Below are positions 7,476 through 19,593 of a stretch of 64,000 bases of DNA, piece by piece (the stretch's first letter is position 1; the number at the start of each line of letters is the position of its first letter). The notes under the pieces are model-generated. The model was given only the letters and a program-made list of their open reading frames with translations, did not search any database and had not been told where the DNA came from. Source of the stretch: a bacterium (GTDB lineage: Bacteria; Bacillota; Bacilli; Lactobacillales; Streptococcaceae); NCBI GenBank assembly GCA_905221435.1, contig CAJNDD010000009.1, positions 6,965-70,964 of the forward strand, in the 5' to 3' direction. A program made the translations under genes and the position numbers.

Positions 7476-8474
7476 ATGTCAGAAAAAAGAGAATGGGTTT
7501 TAAAAGCATTTAGAGGTGAAAAGGTTGATCGTGTGCCAGTTGGCTTTTGGCACCATTTTACATCCGAAGACGAATGGCTACACGGTTTCTCAAATCCAAC
7601 CATTATCGAGAAGAATATAGAGGGCCATAAGCGCTTTATCCGAGAAGTTCAGCCGGACTTTATCAAACTCATGAGTGATGGCTACTTTGCTTATCCAAAT
7701 CCAGCGATTGCCAAAGGAAAATCACTTCAAGAATTGGCGGCCATTCAACCACTCGGACCAGATCACGCTTGGATAAAAGAGCAGGTTGACTTGGTTAAGA
7801 AAATCAAGCAAGAGTTTACGGAAGATATCGTTGCGATTTACAATATTTTTGCTCCTGTGACCTATCTCAAGTGGTTGCTGGGGGAAGTATCTGGTGGGGA
7901 TGACCTCATTGCGGACTTTCTGGTGGAAGACCCTGAAGCCCTCAAGAAGGTGTTGGATGTGATTGCAGAGGATATTGCGAGTCTCAGCCAAGCCGTCATC
8001 GAAGAGGCTGGTGCAGATGGAATCTATCTCAGCGTGCAAAGTATTCAAGATCAACGAGTGTCGGCAATAGATTATCAAGCTGTCATTGCACCTAGCGAGA
8101 TAACGGTTCTGGAAGCAGCTAGTGCTGTTGATGGTGTTACTGTTCTTCATATCTGTGGCTACGAGGGGGCGCGAAATGACATTCATCTTTTTGCAGACTA
8201 TCCAGCCCAAGTCTTTAACTGGGCTGTAGGACCAGAGGGAGTCACTCTCAAGGAAGGTCGTGAGATTTTCAAGGGACGTACGGTTCTTGGAGGATTCGAA
8301 AATGGCAAGACAGGCTTGCTGTATACTGGTAGCAAGGATGCCATTCAGACTGAGGCAAAGAAACTAGTTGCAGAAGCTGGGGAACAGGGCTTGGTACTTG
8401 GGGCAGATTGTACCATTCCAAGTGATATCGCAGTTGAACGTATCCAGTGGGTGAGAGAAGCGCTTGAAAACTAA
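7476..8474 (+). CDS. URO-D/MtaA-family zinc methyltransferase-like protein, paralogue 2
   Basis: A 332-residue protein clearly paralogous to the product at 6254 along its whole length. Shared blocks include RVPVGFW near the N-terminus, MSDGYF/MSDGFF, an HICG block and GGFENGK, and the zinc-type ligands are kept at His225, Cys227 and Cys312. The start at 7476 follows a GGAG SD. Retention of the metal site in both copies argues that both are enzymes, probably with different substrates or as a heteromer. It lies directly upstream of the ABC importer genes. Family knowledge: relatives move methyl groups between corrinoid or sulfonium donors and thiols. Which reaction is done here, without an obvious corrinoid partner in the operon, is not known. 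Confidence 0.82.
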   Translation: MSEKREWVLKAFRGEKVDRVPVGFWHHFTSEDEWLHGFSNPTIIEKNIEGHKRFIREVQPDFIKLMSDGYFAYPNPAIAKGKSLQELAAIQPLGPDHAWIKEQVDLVKKIKQEFTEDIVAIYNIFAPVTYLKWLLGEVSGGDDLIADFLVEDPEALKKVLDVIAEDIASLSQAVIEEAGADGIYLSVQSIQDQRVSAIDYQAVIAPSEITVLEAASAVDGVTVLHICGYEGARNDIHLFADYPAQVFNWAVGPEGVTLKEGREIFKGRTVLGGFENGKTGLLYTGSKDAIQTEAKKLVAEAGEQGLVLGADCTIPSDIAVERIQWVREALEN

Positions 8475-8485
8475 AGGAGAAAAAG

Positions 8486-9364
8486 ATGAGTAAAAAAGCA
8501 TGGATTATCGGTGGTGTAGCAATTGTTGCAGTAATTGGGGCAACGATTATCGGGAGAAGTTTAGCTGGTGCTCCAGCCAAGGAGGGAGAAACGGCTTCGT
8601 CTGCTGAAGTTATAACCTTGAAGGTTGCCCATACACAAAACTATGTACCTTATGACTTTGTCAATGAAAAAGGGGAATCAGATGGTTATGAAGTAGCTGT
8701 TTTGAAGGCTGTTGATGAGAAGTTGGCAAACTATCAATTCGAATATACGGGTACCAGTGATGACGACCTCTTGATTGGTCTGGAATCAGGCAAGTATGAC
8801 ATCGGAACCAAGGGAGCTTGGTACACAGATGAACGAGCTAAAAAGTTCGTCATTCCATCTGAACCAGTCGGAGCGAGCATCATCGGATTTACTGTCAGAA
8901 AAGAAGATGAACAGAGATACAAAACCATTGATGACTTTGCTAAGAATAAAGGGAAATTGGTTCCCATCTCTCCACAGAATGCTCAATGGAATGTTATCAC
9001 CAGCTACAATGAAAAACATCAGGATGCACCGATTGAGCTAACAGCAGCTGAATCTTTTAAAGTAGCAGATGCCTATGCTTGGGTCTTAGAAGGACGTTAT
9101 GACGCCTTCTTTGATATCAAACTGTCCTTTGAAAAAGCAGTTACCGCAGAAGATGGCCCTTACCACCAATATGCGGATAAACTCAGCTGGTTCCCATATA
9201 AAGGCATTCCAACTTATCCCTTGATTCACCGTGATGAAAAGGGTGAGCAATTCGCTAAAGAATACGAAAAAGCAATCAAAGAGTTGAAAGAAGATGGCAC
9301 GCTTGCTAAGCTATCTCAGCAATACTTTAAAGAAGATGTCTTTAGTTACGTAGACAAAGACTAG
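8486..9364 (+). CDS. Amino-acid ABC transporter substrate-binding protein (family 3, N-terminally anchored)
   Basis: A 292-residue periplasmic-binding-protein type 2 domain (from about residue 45; LKVAHTQNYVPYDFVNEKGESDGYEV is shortened here to its first block, LKVAHTQNYVPYDF) typical of polar amino-acid receptors. It captures the substrate for the two permeases and ATPase encoded next. The N-terminus has a basic start and a 20-residue hydrophobic segment but no lipobox cysteine, unlike most Gram-positive binding proteins. It is therefore either held by an uncleaved membrane anchor or released after signal peptidase I cleavage near SLAGA. SD AAAGGAG, start 8486. The ligand cannot be deduced; the adjacent methyltransferase-like genes suggest a methylated or sulphur-containing amino acid. 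Confidence 0.88.
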   Translation: MSKKAWIIGGVAIVAVIGATIIGRSLAGAPAKEGETASSAEVITLKVAHTQNYVPYDFVNEKGESDGYEVAVLKAVDEKLANYQFEYTGTSDDDLLIGLESGKYDIGTKGAWYTDERAKKFVIPSEPVGASIIGFTVRKEDEQRYKTIDDFAKNKGKLVPISPQNAQWNVITSYNEKHQDAPIELTAAESFKVADAYAWVLEGRYDAFFDIKLSFEKAVTAEDGPYHQYADKLSWFPYKGIPTYPLIHRDEKGEQFAKEYEKAIKELKEDGTLAKLSQQYFKEDVFSYVDKD

Positions 9365-9396
9365 ACCAGAAATTCCGAAACTAGAAAGGGTTTTGC

Positions 9397-10089
9397 ATGG
9401 TTTCTTATGATTTTTCCAAGGTCTTTCAGTTTTTGCCAACCTTATGGCAGGCACTTCCTATGACCTTGTCCATTCTCTTTTTTACCACTCTTCTTGGTTC
9501 CCTTTTTGGAGGTCTCTTGGCCTGGGCACAAGTAGGAGAAGGCAAGAGTTTTGCAGCGATTTCCAAAGGCTATATCTTTACCCTTCGTTGTACACCGCCG
9601 ATTGTCTTGCTTTTTCTAGTCTTTTATGGCTTGCCAGAATTTCTGAAATGGTGGCTTGGTTTGGATATCAATAACTGGTCTAAAACTATTTTTGTTCTCC
9701 TGACGATGATTCTCTTGTTTGTCGCTATTGTTGCAGAGGTTTTCAAGGCGAGCTATCAAGCTATTCCAAAGGGGCAGACAGAGGCCGGGCTTAGTATTGG
9801 TTTGACTCCAAGTCAGACTTTTTGGAGAATCATTTTTCCCCAAGCTTTTCAAGTTGCTCTTCCCAATATAACGACCGCTATTCTCAATCTCATGCGGGAT
9901 GCTGCTTTGGCTTATACGATTGGTTTCGTTGATGTTATGGGGGCAGGCAATCTCTTGATTAGTCGCAATTTAGGGAACTACTCTCTGGAAACTTATACGG
10001 CAGTTGCGCTTCTTTACTGGGGGATTGCCTTGGTTATTTCTAGCTTGAGTCGTTTGCTTGAGAAGTCTTTGGAAACAAAAGGGAGGTAA
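9397..10089 (+). CDS. Polar amino-acid ABC transporter permease (HisM/GlnP family)
   Basis: A 230-residue inner-membrane permease with about five hydrophobic segments and the EAA loop (EAGLSIGLTPSQTFWRIIFP, about residues 129-148) that contacts the ATPase. The short N-terminal block before TM1 is as usual for the HEQRo family. The start ATG at 9397 has AAAGGG upstream. It pairs with the permease encoded three bases downstream to form the heterodimeric channel of the importer. The two permeases are related but clearly different in sequence. Confidence 0.92.
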   Translation: MVSYDFSKVFQFLPTLWQALPMTLSILFFTTLLGSLFGGLLAWAQVGEGKSFAAISKGYIFTLRCTPPIVLLFLVFYGLPEFLKWWLGLDINNWSKTIFVLLTMILLFVAIVAEVFKASYQAIPKGQTEAGLSIGLTPSQTFWRIIFPQAFQVALPNITTAILNLMRDAALAYTIGFVDVMGAGNLLISRNLGNYSLETYTAVALLYWGIALVISSLSRLLEKSLETKGR

Positions 10090-10092
10090 GAA

Positions 10093-10815
10093 ATGGATAT
10101 AGACTATATTGTAAAGACCTTTCTGGAGACCTTGAAGGGTGTGCCAATCACCTTGATTATCATGATTGTGGCTATGGTCTTAAGCTTTTTACCGGCTCTA
10201 TTTTTAGCCTTGGGGCAGATTTACAAGGTTCGAGGGGTGAGGAGTTTTTCTCTAGTCTATCTGGCTTTTATCCGAGCGACTCCTCCGATTTTATTGATTC
10301 TCTTCTTTTATAGTTTGTTTCCAAGCCTGCTGAATCAATTTTTCAAAAGCATAGGAAGCGACTTTGATATTTTCAAGCTTGATCCTCTCTATTATGCTTT
10401 TATCATTTATAGTTTGATGACAGTCGGGAGTTTATCGGAGATTTTGCGTTCAGCTATCTTGACGGTGGACAAGGGACAACTAGAGGCAGCGCATGCGATT
10501 GGGCTGACTACGACCCAGGCCTATCTAAGGATTGTTTTTCCTCAAGCCTTGCGCTCAGCCTTGCCTAACTTGGCCAATCTGGTGATCAATATCGTCAAAG
10601 GGACCTCCCTGGTCTTTGTTATGACTATCAAGGATATCACCGCTATTGCCCGTGTGGAAGCGTCCTACGGTTACCAGTATTTTGAGTCTTATTTTGTGAT
10701 CTTTTTGCAGTATATTTTGATCTGTGGTTTGATTCAGTGGGGCTTCTCCCTACTGGAGAAAGGCTATGTGAAAAAAGAAAAGAGAGCAAAAGCATCTAGC
10801 GCGCGTTTTGTATAG
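10093..10815 (+). CDS. Polar amino-acid ABC transporter permease, second subunit
   Basis: A 240-residue permease of the same family, with the EAA loop (EAAHAIGLTTTQAYLRIVFP, about residues 131-150) followed by the conserved QALRSALPNL region. About five membrane segments and a basic C-terminus are visible. It starts three bases after the preceding gene's stop (SD GGGAGG) and is followed after ten bases by the ATPase, so all three are cotranscribed. Together with its partner it forms the transmembrane pathway. Confidence 0.92.
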   Translation: MDIDYIVKTFLETLKGVPITLIIMIVAMVLSFLPALFLALGQIYKVRGVRSFSLVYLAFIRATPPILLILFFYSLFPSLLNQFFKSIGSDFDIFKLDPLYYAFIIYSLMTVGSLSEILRSAILTVDKGQLEAAHAIGLTTTQAYLRIVFPQALRSALPNLANLVINIVKGTSLVFVMTIKDITAIARVEASYGYQYFESYFVIFLQYILICGLIQWGFSLLEKGYVKKEKRAKASSARFV

Positions 10816-10824
10816 GAGGACAGA

Positions 10825-11589
10825 ATGTTACAAGTAGAACATATCGCAAAAACATTTGGTGAGAGGCAAGTACTGGAGGATGTCAATCTTCAGGTCAATC
10901 AAGGGGATGTCGTTGTTATTTTAGGGCCATCAGGTTCGGGGAAAACAACCTTTCTCCGTTGTCTTAACCACTTAGAAAAAGCTGACAGTGGCCGTTTGAC
11001 CTTGGCAGGAAAGACCTATGACTTAGCCAAATTAAGCAAGAAAGACATTCTAGAAATTCGCCAAAAAACAGCCTTTGTTTTCCAACACTACAATCTCTTT
11101 GCAAATAAAACTGCTCTGGAAAATATTCTAGAAGGTCTAATCGTAGCTCGTAAAGTTCCCAAGGAAGAAGCACTCAAACGTGCAGAATCCGCCTTGGAAA
11201 AAGTTGGTTTACTGGCCTACAAAGACTACTACCCTTCCCAGCTTTCTGGTGGGCAACAACAACGAATAGGAATTGCGCGTGCTATTGCCGTCAAGCCCGA
11301 GGTCATTTTGCTGGATGAACCAACATCAGCACTAGACCCTGAGTTGGTTGGAGATGTTTTGGATGTTCTGAAACAGTTGGCGGGAGAAGGTGTGACCATG
11401 GTGGTCGTCACGCATGAGATGGGATTTGCTAGAGATGTCGCAAACCACGTTATTTTCATGGATGGAGGCCGTATCGTAGAGGAGAACAATCCCCACGATT
11501 TCTTTAGTCGTCCACAAGAAGAACGAACCAAGCAGTTCCTGGCTCGTATCTTATCAGACGCTAGCTATAGTGTAGAATATATGATTTGA
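10825..11589 (+). CDS. Polar amino-acid ABC transporter ATP-binding protein (HisP/GlnQ family)
   Basis: A 254-residue ATPase with Walker [10 protein letters not shown] (about residues 35-43), signature LSGGQQQR (near 140), Walker [13 protein letters not shown] (near 160) and switch histidine in VVTHEMGFA. This is the complete set for an active HisP/GlnQ-type subunit. It drives import through the two permeases encoded upstream. It is the last gene of the operon; a strong terminator follows 22 bases after the stop. SD AGGAGG. Confidence 0.94.
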   Translation: MLQVEHIAKTFGERQVLEDVNLQVNQGDVVVILGPSGSGKTTFLRCLNHLEKADSGRLTLAGKTYDLAKLSKKDILEIRQKTAFVFQHYNLFANKTALENILEGLIVARKVPKEEALKRAESALEKVGLLAYKDYYPSQLSGGQQQRIGIARAIAVKPEVILLDEPTSALDPELVGDVLDVLKQLAGEGVTMVVVTHEMGFARDVANHVIFMDGGRIVEENNPHDFFSRPQEERTKQFLARILSDASYSVEYMI

Positions 11590-11611
11590 TAGATAAGTGT
11601 ATCATAAAAAC

Positions 11612-11655
11612 AACACCCCATGACTAGAAGATTCTTCTGACCATGGGGTGTTTTC
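11612..11655 (+). terminator. Strong terminator closing the ABC operon
   Basis: Perfect eleven-base arms (AACACCCCATG and CATGGGGTGTT) with an inner AGAAG/CTTCT stem, followed by a T-tract. A complementary A-run on the left makes it possibly bidirectional, and it would also stop pulA transcripts coming from the right. Confidence 0.9.
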
Positions 11656-11674
11656 TCTATAGGAGGGCTTGGTT

Positions 11675-11794
11675 ATACTCTTCGAAAATCTCTTTAAACC
11701 TCGTCAGCTTCGCCTTCTCTACAACCTCAAAGCTGTGCTTTGAGTAGCCTGCAGCTAGCTTTCTAGTTTACTCTTTGATTTTCATTGAGTATTA
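11675..11794 (+). repeat. BOX element (boxA, partial boxB, boxC)
   Basis: The left end ATACTCTTCGAAAATCTCTT and the right end TTTGATTTTCATTGAGTATT are the boxA and boxC termini known from pneumococcus and relatives. In between are a boxA core, a shortened boxB with the CTCAAAGCTGTGCTTTGAG hairpin, and a boxC CTAGCT region. The element ends exactly on the pulA stop codon (11792-11794). BOX elements are non-autonomous repeats of unknown mobility mechanism that can alter expression of neighbours. Confidence 0.9.
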
Positions 11795-14700
11795 GTTCTT
11801 TTTCTTGTTTTTCATCAACCATCCAAGTCCGAGAAGGGCAAGGATGCTGAATCCAGCAAGGGCAAGGAGGGATTTGCTCTCGGTTCCTGTGTTTGGAAGG
11901 ACTTTCTGAGAAAGAGCCTCTGCAGCGGTTTCTTGAGTTTCAGGATTGGCTGCTAGGTTTTGAGCTTGACCTTGTTCTTGTTCGACTTCCAAGCTAGAAA
12001 GATCAAATTCTGGTTTTTCTTCCACAGCTGGAGCGACGATGGCACCGCCTTGAGACAAGCGGAGAACGACAGCAGTGAGAGCGTTCAATTTCAAGCCTTT
12101 TTCAGTCCATTCGAGACCTTGAGGGTTAGCAATTCCTACTGGTCCTGCTTGGTTTTCATCTGCGAGAACTTCGGCCTTTCTCAAGTGAGCAAATGCAGTC
12201 CCTAGAGTAAATTCGCGAGCCTTATCATCTGCATTGACAAAGACTGCGTAGACATCGCCGTTTGGAGCTGTGATTTGGTAGCCGATGACTACGTCTTCTT
12301 TTTCAACACCATTTTGGCCTGGGACAGTGATGAGTCGGACGCGCTCTTTGATATCTTGTAGACTCTTGAGTCGGAAGGCGTCCGTAGACTGACGAAGAGC
12401 GATCAATCCTTTCATGTAGTCACGGCTCTTGACATTTTCTGGATATGCTTTGCTATCTGTAGCCTTGGTCCAATCAAACTTGTTGACAGCATCACTAGAG
12501 TCGTAAGAGTCATGGATAAAGTAAGGATAGACAAATGGCTTGCCGTCTTTGTCACGCAACAAGTGAGACTTGTTTGGAACCTTATCTTCAGGAACAGGAG
12601 TCTTATAGGCTGGATCAAGGAATTGTTTGGTACGTCCGTATTCTTGACCAGAGTGGATAAACGGAGTCCCTTGAGCAGTCAAGACCATGAGGTTTCCAAG
12701 TCGCAAACGGCGATGGATTTCAGCATAGTTCTCAGCCTTGCTTGGGTCTTTTTTGATAGACTGGGCAATGATGTCAAAGAGGGTCAAGTTATCATGGGCT
12801 GCGATATACTGGATAACATCTCCAGGGCTGTCTGCTTCAAAGTTGGTTGGTTGGGCAATGAGATTTTTAAAGATAGTATTGATATCGCGTTTGCCACCTG
12901 TGATAAAGGCAGGTTGGCCTTCGTTTGGATAGCCAGACTTGAGGTTGTTGCGGATGTCGTCTGAAAAGACAGCGACAGTATCTGTTTTCTTCATCCAATC
13001 TTGGTCAGCAGGTTGTACAGGCGTATTTTCATCACCAGTATAGGTTCTCCAGCCTTCACCTAGCATGATAAGATTTGGATTGAGGGCGCGTGCAGCCTTG
13101 TACGCTTCTTCGATTGAAGCCGCATCGTGGTCACCCATCATATCGAAGCGGAAACCATCTACTTTGTAAGTTTCCACCAGATACTTGATAGAGTCTACCA
13201 AGACACGTTTAGACATGTAGTGGGTAGTTCCCAAACGGCCGCCTCCAAAGCTAGTACGTGGAGTTCCGTCTGCGTTCATAAAGTGATAGTAGTTTGGCTC
13301 AATATCTTCAAAAATGTCAACATTGGCAGTATGGTTGTAGACCACGTCCAAGATAGCCCCCATGCCACGTTTGTGGATTTCGTTGATGAGGTTTTTGAAT
13401 TCGGCAATTCGTTTTTCTGGATCCTTAGGATCGCTTGAGTACATACCAGTCAAGGAGAAGTAGTTTTGAGGGTCATATCCCCAGTTGTAGTTGCTGTTGC
13501 TTGAAGCGTAGGCAGACAAACGTTCATGGTTTTTCAATTCATTAACAAAGTAGTAAGACAAGACTGGAAGGAGTTGGATATGAGTCACACCCAAGTCTTT
13601 GAGATAGTCTAGTTTTTCGATAAAGGCTTCAAAGGTACCAAATGGTTTGGTCAAGTCTTTTGCGATGGCAGGATCCGAAGTGAAGTCACGCACATGAGCC
13701 TCATAGATAACGGCATCTTCACGTGATTTGAAGTTACGAATCTTTCCATAGGTCAAGTCTTGCGGACCTAACTTCGCTGGATCGACAAAGGCAGCTTTAG
13801 CAACTTTATGGGCAGCATCTGTTTTTGCTAGGTCGCTGTTCCAGGCTGCTAGTGACTTAGCATAAGGGTCAAGAACGAGGATAGTTTTACCTTGGCGCTC
13901 GATTTGGTAGTGGTAGTAGTAGCCAGTGTAGTTGCTGATACCGAGACCAGAGTTTGCATCCAGAGTTTGTTTCCAGGTTCCTTTTTCTCCTTTTTCAAGG
14001 GCGACAGTTCCAACTACTTTTTCAGGATTTTTCTTGTCGTAGACAACGACAGAGACCTTATCAGCACTTGGAGACCAGAGAGTGAGGTCAACGCGCTTGC
14101 CATCTTCTTTGAGGGTTGCGCCGAGAGGGCCATCGTAACTGTAGGATTCATCCTTGAGGCGCCAGCTTGACCGTGTGGTAAAGCGGTCTGAATTGTAGCT
14201 GACAGTGTAAGGGTGCTGGGTGTCAGAGAAGTCGCCGATATAGGTCACTTTTTTACCTGCCTCATCCACTTCCATGTCTGTGATAGCTACTTTATTCCCT
14301 TGGTAATCAGTGATGCTAGAGTGTTTGAGGATATCGTCTTTCTTAGCTCCAACGAGGGTAGAAAAACTGCTTTCGATACGAGATTTAGCCACGTGTTGGG
14401 CTCCAGTCATGCGGATATCGTGCACATAGTAGGGGTTAGTGTAGATGGTTTCGTCATCATCTTTGAGGAAAATCTGACTGTGATTTTTTAGATCTGTGAA
14501 TTTATAATCTTCTTTTCTGATTTTCACATCATCGCCTTTCTTGCTTTCGTCTAGTAATAAAAATCCAAATTCTCTTGCAGCTTCATTGAGTGGGATATCA
14601 ATGTAACGGCCATATTTTCCAGTTGCGGTAAAGTCAGTACCGTCAGGCCATTCTCCACTGCTTGGGTTCTTGACATCGCCCCAATACCAAAGAGATTTCT

Positions 14701-15508
14701 TGTCATAGTTGCCATCGGTGCGGTAGTAGTTGACACGAATAGTTCCTGCTGGTTGAGGGCGATAGTTGTATACCTTGTAGTTTTCATCTAGCCAGACCTC
14801 GTTCATTTTTGGAGAGAGGCGCTCTACCGAACGGTCCCCTGTCAGGTTATCCCCCTTGGTATTGTTGATAAGGAAGCTGACTTTCTTGGCTTGCTCATTT
14901 TTGAGTTTGACATCTAGATAATAGCCGTAGTCATCTTGCTTGGCATCCTTGAAGGACTTGGCTCCATTGGGCCAGTTTTCAGACGGTTTTTCAACATCGT
15001 CCCAAGTCCAAAGACCTTGAGAATCTTTGTTTTCTTCAGGGAGTTTTTTTACATGGATGCGGAAGTGGTTGTCTGCGATGGGTTCTTCAGAGGATGTATC
15101 AGTTTGTGGTTTTTTATCTGAGGTTGGCGCCGAAGTGCTGGCATCTACTTTCTCTTCCTTGCTGTTAGCCTGGCTTGTAGTAGCATCTTCTGTTTTAGGT
15201 GTTTCTGGTGCTGTAGTAGTTTCCGCAGCTGTAGCTTCTTTTTTAGCGTCAAGGGAAGCGTTTGCATTCTTTTGTTCAGAAATAGGCGTTTCCTTTTGAG
15301 TTTGACTAGTTTCAGTCTCAGTAGGAGCCTTGGTCACTACGCTAGTATTCTCCTGAGTTTGAGGAAGGTTTTCGTTGGCCGAAATAGTTGGCATTGCAGC
15401 AGAAAGTAGGACAATACTGGCACCAATAAGGACAGAACCAGTTCCGTTCTTCAAGGAACGAATACCGTAAATCATTTTTTTCTCAGTTTGAGATGGGATC
15501 TTTTTCAT
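11792..15508 (-). CDS. pulA: Cell-wall-anchored pullulanase (SpuA/PulA type)
   Basis: A 1238-residue surface enzyme cleaving alpha-1,6 bonds of pullulan and glycogen. Domains in order: YSIRK-type signal peptide (YGIRSLKNGTGSVLIGA, about 14-31), a Thr/Glu-rich linker, two CBM41 glycogen-binding modules (about 145-250 and 255-370), an N-terminal beta domain, then the GH13 barrel. Visible barrel motifs are YNWGYDP (near 673), DVVYNHT, GFRFDMMGDHD (near 786), LGEGW and AAHDN. A C-terminal domain, LPNTG sorting signal, hydrophobic stretch and KNKKKN tail complete it. I chose ATG 15508 because AAGGAG lies seven bases upstream; a GTG one codon earlier is possible. In pneumococcus the homologue binds host glycogen. 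The promoter is overlapped by a cre site. Confidence 0.96.
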   Translation of the reverse strand: MKKIPSQTEKKMIYGIRSLKNGTGSVLIGASIVLLSAAMPTISANENLPQTQENTSVVTKAPTETETSQTQKETPISEQKNANASLDAKKEATAAETTTAPETPKTEDATTSQANSKEEKVDASTSAPTSDKKPQTDTSSEEPIADNHFRIHVKKLPEENKDSQGLWTWDDVEKPSENWPNGAKSFKDAKQDDYGYYLDVKLKNEQAKKVSFLINNTKGDNLTGDRSVERLSPKMNEVWLDENYKVYNYRPQPAGTIRVNYYRTDGNYDKKSLWYWGDVKNPSSGEWPDGTDFTATGKYGRYIDIPLNEAAREFGFLLLDESKKGDDVKIRKEDYKFTDLKNHSQIFLKDDDETIYTNPYYVHDIRMTGAQHVAKSRIESSFSTLVGAKKDDILKHSSITDYQGNKVAITDMEVDEAGKKVTYIGDFSDTQHPYTVSYNSDRFTTRSSWRLKDESYSYDGPLGATLKEDGKRVDLTLWSPSADKVSVVVYDKKNPEKVVGTVALEKGEKGTWKQTLDANSGLGISNYTGYYYHYQIERQGKTILVLDPYAKSLAAWNSDLAKTDAAHKVAKAAFVDPAKLGPQDLTYGKIRNFKSREDAVIYEAHVRDFTSDPAIAKDLTKPFGTFEAFIEKLDYLKDLGVTHIQLLPVLSYYFVNELKNHERLSAYASSNSNYNWGYDPQNYFSLTGMYSSDPKDPEKRIAEFKNLINEIHKRGMGAILDVVYNHTANVDIFEDIEPNYYHFMNADGTPRTSFGGGRLGTTHYMSKRVLVDSIKYLVETYKVDGFRFDMMGDHDAASIEEAYKAARALNPNLIMLGEGWRTYTGDENTPVQPADQDWMKKTDTVAVFSDDIRNNLKSGYPNEGQPAFITGGKRDINTIFKNLIAQPTNFEADSPGDVIQYIAAHDNLTLFDIIAQSIKKDPSKAENYAEIHRRLRLGNLMVLTAQGTPFIHSGQEYGRTKQFLDPAYKTPVPEDKVPNKSHLLRDKDGKPFVYPYFIHDSYDSSDAVNKFDWTKATDSKAYPENVKSRDYMKGLIALRQSTDAFRLKSLQDIKERVRLITVPGQNGVEKEDVVIGYQITAPNGDVYAVFVNADDKAREFTLGTAFAHLRKAEVLADENQAGPVGIANPQGLEWTEKGLKLNALTAVVLRLSQGGAIVAPAVEEKPEFDLSSLEVEQEQGQAQNLAANPETQETAAEALSQKVLPNTGTESKSLLALAGFSILALLGLGWLMKNKKKN

Positions 15509-15539
15509 CACAATTCTCCTTGTATAGTTGTTCCTTATC

Positions 15540-15577
15540 AGTATAGCACGAGGTAAACATTAGTGCAAGCGTTTTCC
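15540..15577 (-). promoter_or_regulatory. pulA promoter with cre site over the -35 box
   Basis: Minus strand: -35 TTGCAC (15568-15563), 17-base spacer, -10 TATACT (15545-15540). GGAAAACGCTTGCA (15577-15564) matches the CcpA cre consensus at all but its first base and overlaps the -35, the usual position for catabolite repression. Binding is inferred from the motif. Confidence 0.75.
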
Positions 15578-15666
15578 TAATTTTTGAGAGAAAATTTTAT
15601 GCTCAATTCTTTTGAAAATTTAAACTATTTTATAGGAAAAGATTGTTTAAAAATAGTAAAAAAACC

Positions 15667-15695
15667 TTGAAAAATCTAGCTAAATAAGGTACAAT
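15667..15695 (+). promoter_or_regulatory. rpoBC promoter
   Basis: -35 TTGAAA (15667-15672), 17-base spacer, -10 TACAAT (15690-15695). Transcription would start near 15702, giving an untranslated leader of about 250 bases before rpoB. Confidence 0.75.
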
Positions 15696-15719
15696 ATGAG
15701 TAATCATTTGTCGTAGGTT

Positions 15720-15795
15720 TTGTCTGAAATATTGTCCAGACAAGGCTCACAGCAGTTAAATCTCCTGAAAAAGTCGGATTTAGCTGCTCTTTTTG
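15720..15795 (+). terminator. Hairpin pair in the rpoB leader, the second terminator-like (candidate attenuator)
   Basis: A perfect seven-base hairpin (TTGTCTG 15720-15726, CAGACAA 15737-15743) is followed by a 12-bp stem (15751-15762 with 15777-15788, one G-U pair) ending in CTTTTTG. Both lie downstream of the rpoBC promoter. No plus-strand gene precedes them because pulA is divergent, so the second stem can only affect rpoBC transcription. The structure is seen; regulation is inferred. Confidence 0.6.
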
Positions 15796-15949
15796 TGCTT
15801 TTTTTCAGGTTTTTGAGTGCTTGTAACAAAGATTTAAAGATTCTGAAAATTCATCAAAGGGACACGGTGATAGGGGTTTTAAAAACCATATGACGATTAG
15901 AAAAGCCTGATTGACAAGGCTTGGAATTTATTTACAAAGGAGAATCATC

Positions 15950-19561
<3,612 letters not shown>

Positions 19562-19593
19562 GCAGTTCACTTAGAATAGAAAGGGAAGAAATA

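Noticed and set aside
6254..8474. Haem biosynthesis (uroporphyrinogen decarboxylase) as the role of the two URO-D-family genes
   Set aside because: No other haem gene is nearby, streptococci lack the pathway, and the H-x-C...C zinc site points to the methyltransferase branch.
15911..15949. Upstream TTG start for RpoB at 15911
   Set aside because: It lacks an SD and would add residues absent from known streptococcal RpoB; the TTG at 15950 follows AAAGGAG.
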